From Bacteroidota bacterium (GTDB taxonomy: Bacteria; Bacteroidota; Bacteroidia; Sphingobacteriales; Sphingobacteriaceae): a stretch of 64,000 bases of DNA. Shown here piece after piece: positions 53,222 to 60,139 of the stretch. The notes beneath the pieces were generated by a model that was given only the letters and a program-made list of their open reading frames with translations, was not told the DNA's origin and made no database searches. Location of the stretch: positions 1-64,000 of the forward strand of contig JAEXHI010000014.1 of assembly GCA_023450085.1 (NCBI GenBank), in the 5' to 3' direction. Both the position numbers and the translations under genes were made by a program. Each line of letters opens with the position of its first letter. The first letter of the stretch is position 1.

Positions 53222-53394
53222 GCAACCAAAAAAGTTTTTTGCCAAAAATGCACAGATAAAAAAGCTATAAGAATAGAAATACCTGTGTATTTGTGACCTC
53301 CTACTATTTGTCATAATATCAAAAATCATGTAACAATTAATCACCCCGGAAGTCTCTACTGCAATTGTTAAATGACTAACCAAAATTTAAAACA

Positions 53395-53802
53395 ATGACT
53401 CAAAAACCTTCAAATGCCTTTGTTGCAGCCTCTTGGATTGCATTGGGCGTAGGCATGATTGGCTTTATAATTGGCCTTTGGCGCTCAGACATGCTCCTCA
53501 ACGAAAAAGGTTATTATTTTGCCGTATTAATGTTCGGTATGTTTGCGGTAATTTCTCTGCAAAAAGCAGTAAGAGACAAACTGGAAAGTATTCCAGTAAC
53601 TGAACTTTACTATGGTATTAGCTGGTTTGCAACCTTGCTTACCATTGCCCTACTCATTATTGGACTATGGAATGCAGATTTGCTCCCTAGCGAAAAGGGC
53701 TTTTATGCCTTTGCTTTTCTACTTGCCATATTTGGCGCCATTACGGTACAAAAAAATACCAGAGATGGCCAAATTGCAAAAGGAAAACACCCATTGAATT
53801 AA
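53395..53802 (+). CDS. YiaA/YiaB-family inner-membrane protein
   Basis: 135 residues with four transmembrane helices arranged as two copies of the YiaAB two-helix unit: ASWIALGVGMIGFIIGLWRSDMLLNEKGYYFAVLMFGMFAVISLQKAVRD and a second copy beginning ISWFATLLTIALLIIGLWNADLLPSEKGFYAFAF. The repeated pattern IGLW-x-(S/A)D-x-L-x-x-EKG marks the family. Function unknown. Flanked by two related terminator-like sequences. Confidence 0.88.
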   Translation: MTQKPSNAFVAASWIALGVGMIGFIIGLWRSDMLLNEKGYYFAVLMFGMFAVISLQKAVRDKLESIPVTELYYGISWFATLLTIALLIIGLWNADLLPSEKGFYAFAFLLAIFGAITVQKNTRDGQIAKGKHPLN

Positions 53803-53810
53803 GAAACAAC

Positions 53811-53857
53811 AAAATTAATGGAAGCGCTGCAGGTAAAAACTTGTAGCGCTTTTTTTA
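53811..53857 (+). terminator. Terminator of the yiaA-like gene
   Basis: AAGCGCTGCAGG (53822-53833) pairs with CTTGTAGCGCTT (53840-53851), two positions being G-T wobbles, followed by a T-run. Confidence 0.8.
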
Positions 53858-53967
53858 TGAATCACCGAACATACTTAGTGTAAAAAACACACTTAAGTAA
53901 AATTTTGATTACCTAGCACTTAGTTGGCACTTCACTTCCTATTTTTAGTTAACCAGATATAAGACAT

Positions 53968-55188
53968 ATGAAACCATTTAAACTGCTCATTTTCCTGCTT
54001 GCGCCCATGATTGCCGCAGCGCAAGGCAAATTTTTCTCTGTTAAAGGTAAAGACATTATCGACCCTACAGGAAACCCCATTGTATTAAAAGGAACTAATT
54101 TAGGAAACTGGCTAGTACCCGAAGGCTACATGTTCAAATTCAAAGATGTATCATCGCCGAGAATGATCAACCAAGTAGTTACTGAACTGATTGGTCCAGA
54201 CAAAGCTGCCGAATTTTGGGAGAAGTACCTGAACAACTATGTTACTCAAGCAGACATCCAATACTTAAAACGTAGCGGAATGAATTCCATCCGCATTCCT
54301 TTTCATTATAAGATGTTCACTACCGAAAGTTACTTGGGCTCGAATAATTCAAATAGAGGTTTTGAGCTTTTAGATAAAGTGATCAAATGGTGTAAAGAGG
54401 AAAACCTACCCGTAATTTTAGATATGCATTGTGCTCCTGCTGGACAAACGGGCGACAATATTGACGACAGTGACGGCTATCCCTTTTTGTTTGAAAGCCC
54501 TAAAAGTCAAGCACTCACCATTGCCATTTGGAAAAAAATAGCACAACGCTACAAAAATGAACCCACTGTTTTAGGCTATGATTTATTGAACGAGCCTATT
54601 GCACATTATTTTGATGCTAAAACTTTAAATGTACATCTTGAACCTTTTTACAAGGCCATTACCGCTGAGATTAGAAAAGTAGATAAAAATCACATCATCT
54701 TTTTGGGAGGTGCGCAATGGAACTCTAATTTTAAAGTTTTTGGTGCTCCTTTTGACAGCAAATTGGTTTACAGTTTCCACAAATATTGGACAGCTACTAC
54801 ACAAGAGGTTATTCAAGAATATTTAGATTTCAGGGATAAATATAATGTGCCTATTCACGTAGGTGAAACTGGAGAGAACAACGACCAGTGGATATTGGAG
54901 TTTAGAACTTTAATGGAAAAACACCAAATCAGCTGGCATTTTTGGCCTTACAAAAAGATGGACGCCAAAGCAGGTATTGTAAGTTTCCCCAGACCCGAAA
55001 ATTATGATCTGATCATTAAATATGCCGATCAGGCCAAAGCAAACTTTGCCGACATTAGAAAATATGCGCCAAAAGACCGTGCAGCTATTGAAGCCGTTTT
55101 AAACCAATTATTGGAAAACTGCAAGTTTGAAAAAGCGACTACCAATGATGGCTATTTAAAAGGATTGGGCTTAAAAGAAGGCAAGTAA
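53968..55188 (+). CDS. Glycoside hydrolase family 5 enzyme (endoglucanase/exo-glucanase type)
   Basis: 406 residues with a signal peptide (about 1-19, AAAQ). (beta/alpha)8 barrel of GH5: LKGTNLGNWLVPEGYMFKF, GMNSIRIPFHYKMF, VILDMHCAPAGQTGDNIDD, acid/base Glu in GYDLLNEPIAHYF and nucleophile Glu in PIHVGETGENNDQW, plus WHFWPYKKM. NLGNWLVPEG resembles the exo-1,3-beta-glucanase-like subfamilies as well as cellulases, so the exact polysaccharide is uncertain. It has no T9SS domain and no carbohydrate-binding module; periplasmic location likely. Not linked in a SusCD-type locus. Confidence 0.9.
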   Translation: MKPFKLLIFLLAPMIAAAQGKFFSVKGKDIIDPTGNPIVLKGTNLGNWLVPEGYMFKFKDVSSPRMINQVVTELIGPDKAAEFWEKYLNNYVTQADIQYLKRSGMNSIRIPFHYKMFTTESYLGSNNSNRGFELLDKVIKWCKEENLPVILDMHCAPAGQTGDNIDDSDGYPFLFESPKSQALTIAIWKKIAQRYKNEPTVLGYDLLNEPIAHYFDAKTLNVHLEPFYKAITAEIRKVDKNHIIFLGGAQWNSNFKVFGAPFDSKLVYSFHKYWTATTQEVIQEYLDFRDKYNVPIHVGETGENNDQWILEFRTLMEKHQISWHFWPYKKMDAKAGIVSFPRPENYDLIIKYADQAKANFADIRKYAPKDRAAIEAVLNQLLENCKFEKATTNDGYLKGLGLKEGK

Positions 55189-55650
55189 TTGAAAAGACCA
55201 GTTGCTTTCCTACTATCCTGAATTCTATTAATACTAGCACTTTAAGATTGCTTCATTCTTCGCAATGACGTTCTCTTTTTCGTCATTGCGAGGAGAAACG
55301 ACGAAGCAATCTCACTCCAGACTATATCAAAGAATTAAGGATGCCTCCTAGCGCCGGAATGACAAAAAAGATTGCTTGCCTAGTGCGTCATTGCCAACTC
55401 GATTGGCAATAGTAATGCAACCGTATAAGTCTATGTCGCTTTAAGATTCCCGCATACGCGGGAATGACGAACTATTAACGAATGTTGCTAAACTAGCATT
55501 TTGTCATCCAGAGCGCAGCGAAGGATCTCATTTGAACAAGAATGAGATCCTCACCAAAATACGGCAACAAGCTATAAACTCGGAATCACAAAAGAACGGT
55601 ATTACTTTCTTAGTTCGTCACTGCCAATTGAGTTGGCAATGACGAACTAT
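55189..55650. repeat. Intergenic cluster of at least five inverted-repeat fragments
   Basis: AAGATTGCTTCATTCTTCG with CGTCATTGCGAGGAGAAACG (55243-55312), GTCATTGCCAACTCGATTGG (about 55386), ATTCCCGC/GCGGGAAT hairpin (55446-55465), CAGAGCGCAGCGAAGGATCTC type (from 55501), and a hairpin with arms TTCGTCACTGCCAA and TTGGCAATGACGAA (about 55614-55646). The last lies 5 bp from the LytTR stop codon and could act as its terminator. No gene. Confidence 0.8.
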
Positions 55651-56367
55651 TTATTTAGATGGAGAGAAACTACCTTTCAAAGTTTGAAAAACATATTCTT
55701 TATAATTAGTCCCAATAGGGATTTCCCGAGCACCAATCTCGATATCGTTCATGGTAAAGGCAGTAATTTTCTTCTGGTTAACGATATAAGAACGGTGAAT
55801 CCTTAAAAAATGAAAAGGCTTTAACTCCTGCTCCATGTCACTGATTTTATATTTAGCAGTGATTTGCTGATTTACACAATGAATCACGATATAATCTTTT
55901 AAGCTCTCTAGGTAAAGAATATCTTCCACACTTAACTTATGAAATTTCCCTCCGGCTTTGATATAAATAGACTCCTGAGCTGTGGGTGTAGTTTTTAGCG
56001 GCGGCTGTACCTTCGTTGTTCTCAAATACCTATCTATCGCTTTAAAAAAGCGGTCGAAGGTAATGGGTTTTAACAGGTAATCTACAATATCCAAATCATA
56101 TCCGTCTACCGCATATTCCCTATAAGCAGTAGTAATAATCACCGCAGGTGGATTTTTAAGCGTCTTTAAAAAATCAATTCCAGTAAGCTGTGGCATTTTA
56201 ATATCCAAAAACAAAAGGTCTATTGTTTCAGTTCTCAACACCTCTAAGGCTTTAATGGCATTACTACAAGTTGCTACTACCTCAAACAAATCCAGTTTTT
56301 CTAGATGGGTTTGAAGCAACTGTATCGCCAAAGGCTCATCATCAACTAAAAGACATCTTACTTTCAT
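55651..56367 (-). CDS. LytTR-family response regulator
   Basis: 238 residues: receiver domain (1-120) with phospho-acceptor Asp in DLLFLDIKMPQLTGIDF, Thr in PAVIITTAYREYAVDGY and Lys in DYLLKPITFDRF; LytTR DNA-binding domain (about 135-232; YIKAGGKFHKLSVEDILYLESLKDYIVIH and FLRIHRSYIVNQKKI). Its start codon lies 26 bp inside the upstream kinase gene, so the pair is co-translated. Divergently placed TonB-type barrel gene is the likely target by analogy with common Bacteroidota arrangements. Confidence 0.95.
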   Translation of the reverse strand: MKVRCLLVDDEPLAIQLLQTHLEKLDLFEVVATCSNAIKALEVLRTETIDLLFLDIKMPQLTGIDFLKTLKNPPAVIITTAYREYAVDGYDLDIVDYLLKPITFDRFFKAIDRYLRTTKVQPPLKTTPTAQESIYIKAGGKFHKLSVEDILYLESLKDYIVIHCVNQQITAKYKISDMEQELKPFHFLRIHRSYIVNQKKITAFTMNDIEIGAREIPIGTNYKEYVFQTLKGSFSPSK

Positions 56368-57445
56368 CGCTCACTTGGACTTTGTTTGTTTTCAAATCGG
56401 CTATGTTCAATAAAGTTACGAAGGTACTTTCACTAATGTAAGTTTTAAATTCGTGGTTTTGCGGGTAGATTAATGCCAATTGCTTTCGCACATTTTCTAG
56501 GCCAATACCATCACTTGGCATTTCTTCATCCTTAGCCGCAAAAGAATTATAAACCATAAAAGAGAAGTTGCCATTACTCAATTTAAGATGAATATCAATG
56601 GATGGCCGACCAATATCCTCACCAGCACCATGTTTAAAAGCGTTTTCTACGATAGATAACAAAATCAAAGGAGCAATATCCAAATCTTGGTCAATGGAGT
56701 GATTAAAGTTAACTTCCAAACGCTCATCATATCGCAGTTTTTCGAGGTCAATATAATTTTCTAGTAAAGCAATTTCAGTAGATATTGGTACCAAATTGCC
56801 TCTACAACGATAAAGTACATGGTCTAAAATTTCCGACAGGCCTGCAATAGATTTAGAGGTTACAGGCGAATTGACCAAGGACAACGAATAAATATTGTTA
56901 AGGGTGTTGAAGAGAAAATGTGGATTTAACTGCGCTTTCAAGGCATGAAGCTCTGCTTCAGCTTTTTCCTTTTCCAACACCAATGTACGCTGCTTAATCA
57001 AATACCTATCTTTAACCAATTTAAGGAAACCAAAAATCCAAGCCAAGGAAAAATTTTGCAGAAAGTAAACCACGATTAACTGTCTAATGTCAGTTAGAAT
57101 TTCCCAAATAGATTCTTGCTCAAAAGGTGGTTTACGAATAATGGGCTCAAGCACATGCACTACCATAATGCGGGAAAACGCACTAATCAGATAGCTGCCA
57201 ACAATGAAATAAATCATTGTCACCAAATAATTATCATCCTTAAGCAGCTTTGGAATAATGAAATAGGCTACAAAATAACAGGCCATCATGTAAAATGCCA
57301 AACAAAAAGCATTATCAATTAAGGCATCTCTAAGGCTCATGCCCTCTGGAACTTGCGGAACAATGAAAACTACCAGCCAAAATATAATATGGCTAGAAAT
57401 TCGGTAAACCGCACTGTAACGTATTGCTTTGTCTAAAATGGACAT
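56342..57445 (-). CDS. LytS-type sensor histidine kinase
   Basis: 367 residues with four transmembrane helices in the first ~150 residues, a short coiled coil, then a His_kinase domain with the phospho-His in LNPHFLFNTLNNIYSLSL (about 170-187) and a HATPase_c with VENAFKHGAGEDIG and GIGLENVRKQLALIYP. No extracellular sensor domain, so the signal is probably sensed in the membrane. Overlaps the LytTR regulator gene by 26 bp. The -7 box TATATTTG ends 4 bp before its ATG. Confidence 0.94.
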   Translation of the reverse strand: MSILDKAIRYSAVYRISSHIIFWLVVFIVPQVPEGMSLRDALIDNAFCLAFYMMACYFVAYFIIPKLLKDDNYLVTMIYFIVGSYLISAFSRIMVVHVLEPIIRKPPFEQESIWEILTDIRQLIVVYFLQNFSLAWIFGFLKLVKDRYLIKQRTLVLEKEKAEAELHALKAQLNPHFLFNTLNNIYSLSLVNSPVTSKSIAGLSEILDHVLYRCRGNLVPISTEIALLENYIDLEKLRYDERLEVNFNHSIDQDLDIAPLILLSIVENAFKHGAGEDIGRPSIDIHLKLSNGNFSFMVYNSFAAKDEEMPSDGIGLENVRKQLALIYPQNHEFKTYISESTFVTLLNIADLKTNKVQVSDESKMSFS

Positions 57446-57449
57446 TAAT

Positions 57450-57457
57450 CAAATATA
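57450..57457 (-). promoter_or_regulatory. -7 box 4 bp before the lytS-like gene
   Basis: TATATTTG on the minus strand, then ATTA, then ATG at 57445. Confidence 0.5.
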
Positions 57458-57567
57458 CCAATCGTTTAAATGCAAAAGCTAAATGTAGACGGATGTTCCA
57501 AAAAAACATCCGAATAAGTGAAAATTGTAGATCAAACAGAATCATCTTCCCTAATAGATTATCCAGC

Positions 57568-57575
57568 TACATTTG
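57568..57575 (+). promoter_or_regulatory. -7 box of the TonB-type barrel gene
   Basis: TACATTTG, 70 bp before the ATG at 57646; no clear -33 element. Confidence 0.4.
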
Positions 57576-57645
57576 TACATTATCCGGCTTTAATTCTCAT
57601 TTGACATATCCCTACAACACATCTTTGGCTTATCAAATATCAAAG

Positions 57646-60015
57646 ATGAAGTTTACAAAGATTATTGCATTACTGCTGGTTCTATTTAGCGCTTTACAAA
57701 GTGCTGCACAGGAAACCAAAACCATTTACCTTAAAGGGAAAGTACTTGAAAGTGAAACCCAATTGCCTATTGAAGGTGCTGGAATTACTGTATTAAGTCC
57801 TATTGACCAGAAAAAAATAGCCAATATAGCTACAGATAAAAATGGGGAATTCGTCCTTCAAATGGCTACAGGCAGCTACCATATCAAAATTGAATTTATT
57901 TCCTTTAAAGCCATCATCCTAGAAAATAGATTAGTGGATAAGGATATGAACCTAGGTATCTTATCCTTACAAACTGACGTTAAGTTATTAAAGTCCGTAG
58001 ACGTGATTGGTGAGAAATCATCGGTGTCGCTCGATTTGGATAAGAAAACCTTCAACGTGGGCAAAGACCTTGTTTCTAAAGGTGGAAATGCCAATGATAT
58101 CCTCAACAACGTACCTTCTGTAAATGTTGATGCCAATGGTGCCATCAGTTTAAGGGGAAATAGCGGCGTGAGAGTTCTTATCAATGGAAAACCTTCTATG
58201 ATATCGGCCAACAATGGCTTGGAACAAATTCCTGCCAGCAGTATTGAGAAAGTAGAAGTAATTACCAATCCTTCAGCCAAATATGAGGCCCAAGGTGGCG
58301 CGGGTATCATCAATATTGTACTCAAAAAAAACAGCTTATCTGGCTTAAACGCATCGGTACAATTGGGGGCTGGCGACCCTACCAATTACAATGGCAATGT
58401 TAACCTCAGTTTCAAAACGGAAAAATTCAACCTGTTCAGTAATGTGGGTGTACGCTTTAGAAATCTTTACCTTAAAGAAGAGCGCTTGCAAACCACGCTG
58501 AACAACGGTGCAAAAAGTGTGCTGCGACAAAACAACCTCAATAACAGACGTGACGATGCCTATAACTTCTATATTGGCGGCGACTATTATTTCAACCCTA
58601 AAAACACGCTTACAGGGAGCTTTTATCACAGTACACTCATCCTTAAAAACAACATCAACTACTACTACAATTATTTCAATGGCAATAATACCAATGATAG
58701 TACCATACATCGTTTTGAACACTATAAGGAACCTAAAAAATATAATCAGCTAGAACTGAGTTACGTGAAAACTTTTGATAAAAAGGACAAAAGCTGGACA
58801 ACGAGCTTGCGTTACGATTTTTGGAATGACGACGAAAATCAGAACATCAATCAACAGAAACTATTTCCAACTGGCACTCCCGAAAGTAACCTGATTACCA
58901 AAAACATTGAAAGCAGCAACGATATTTATATCCAAAGTGATTATAACACCAAACTAGGTGAGAGCGGAAAATTTGAGACGGGAGTGAGAAGTGATCTACG
59001 AGCCATCAAAAGTGACTACTGGGCTATTTCCAACGGAGTTGCCTTACCTCAATACAACAACAAGCTTAACTATGATGAAAATTTGGTAAGCGCTTACGTA
59101 CAAGTGGGACATAAAATTAACCGATGGAACTACCTTTTGGGATTGAGAACAGAAATGTCTTTCATTGGTATTTCTGACAGGACGGGCTCTTTTGACGACA
59201 ACAAGCGCTACATCGACTTTTTTCCTACCGTTCATTTGACCTACGAACTGCAAAAAACAACCGATTTACAGCTAAGTTACAGTCGTAGAATTAACCGCCC
59301 TCAATTTTGGCAGTTAAATCCGTTTGGAGGCCTTTCTGATGCCCGCAACGTTACCGTTGGAAATCCCGACCTAGACCCAACTTACAGCAATTCTTTTGAG
59401 TTGGCTCTGCTAAAAAAGTGGGATAAATTCACCATAACTCCTTCTGTTTACTATGCCCATACCAAAAACTATTTCCAATATGTACTGAAACAAACAGATG
59501 ACGGTTTTTTCTTAAACACGCCTATCAATTTAGAAAAGGAAGAAAGATATGGCTTAGAAATTTCGAGCACCTATAATCCGTTAAAATGGTGGCGTTTATC
59601 ACTCAACTTTAACTATTATGGCTTTAAGCAACAAGGTGAGTTTGAAGGAGGGCAATATGGCGCCAACAATAAAACTTGGACTAGTCAGTTGAATAGCAAA
59701 ATAAAATTACCGAAGAATTTGGCCATTGAAACCATCTTTAGCTATAGAGGTAAATTTCAGGATATACAATCCGTCAACAAAGCTGTATACAGATTAAACA
59801 TTGCGGTAAGCAAGGATATTTTAAATGAGAAGATGACGCTGAATTTAGCAGCTAACAACCTACTCAACACGCTTATTGACCGTCGAGAACTCAATACACC
59901 AAGTTATCAATTACAGTCTACTGCTTATGGACTGGGCAGGGTATTTAACGCTACGGTGGTTTATCGCTTCAACCGAAAAAAAGGAGATAAAGACCGATTG
60001 CCAGAGGAGAATTAG
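57646..60015 (+). CDS. TonB-type outer-membrane beta-barrel receptor
   Basis: 789 residues: signal peptide (about 1-20, QSAAQ), CarboxypepD_reg-like beta-sandwich (about 25-110), plug-like domain (about 115-215; LRGNSGVRVLINGKPSMI, the INGKP motif of this subgroup) and a C-terminal outer-membrane barrel (OMP_b-brl_3 type, about 300-789) ending in ATVVYRFNRKKGDK. ATG at 57646 is preferred to in-frame positions as far as 57424 because it gives a normal signal peptide. No SusD partner. Divergent from the lytS/lytTR pair, 200 bp apart; substrate unknown. Confidence 0.92.
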   Translation: MKFTKIIALLLVLFSALQSAAQETKTIYLKGKVLESETQLPIEGAGITVLSPIDQKKIANIATDKNGEFVLQMATGSYHIKIEFISFKAIILENRLVDKDMNLGILSLQTDVKLLKSVDVIGEKSSVSLDLDKKTFNVGKDLVSKGGNANDILNNVPSVNVDANGAISLRGNSGVRVLINGKPSMISANNGLEQIPASSIEKVEVITNPSAKYEAQGGAGIINIVLKKNSLSGLNASVQLGAGDPTNYNGNVNLSFKTEKFNLFSNVGVRFRNLYLKEERLQTTLNNGAKSVLRQNNLNNRRDDAYNFYIGGDYYFNPKNTLTGSFYHSTLILKNNINYYYNYFNGNNTNDSTIHRFEHYKEPKKYNQLELSYVKTFDKKDKSWTTSLRYDFWNDDENQNINQQKLFPTGTPESNLITKNIESSNDIYIQSDYNTKLGESGKFETGVRSDLRAIKSDYWAISNGVALPQYNNKLNYDENLVSAYVQVGHKINRWNYLLGLRTEMSFIGISDRTGSFDDNKRYIDFFPTVHLTYELQKTTDLQLSYSRRINRPQFWQLNPFGGLSDARNVTVGNPDLDPTYSNSFELALLKKWDKFTITPSVYYAHTKNYFQYVLKQTDDGFFLNTPINLEKEERYGLEISSTYNPLKWWRLSLNFNYYGFKQQGEFEGGQYGANNKTWTSQLNSKIKLPKNLAIETIFSYRGKFQDIQSVNKAVYRLNIAVSKDILNEKMTLNLAANNLLNTLIDRRELNTPSYQLQSTAYGLGRVFNATVVYRFNRKKGDKDRLPEEN

Positions 60016-60060
60016 GCAATTTGATGATTGGATAATTAGCTAATTTCGTTGCTATCGTTG

Positions 60061-60128
60061 TCACCCAGAGCGCAGCGAAGGGTCTCTTTCTTATTCAAAT
60101 GAGATCCTTCGCAATGCTCAGGATGACA
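60061..60128. repeat. Imperfect inverted repeat, CAGAGCGCAGCGAAG family
   Basis: CACCCAGAGCGCAGCGAAGG (60062-60081) against CCTTCGCAATGCTCAGGATG (about 60107-60126). Lies between two convergent genes, TonB-type barrel and uvrA, and may end both transcripts. Confidence 0.7.
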
Positions 60129-60139
60129 AGGTGCAAAAA

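Noticed and set aside
55189..55650. Possible CRISPR array
   Set aside because: The repeats are of different families, imperfect and inverted, with no constant spacer length and no cas genes.
57876..58385. 169-codon minus-strand open frame
   Set aside because: Antisense to the TonB-type barrel gene; no start context or family signal.
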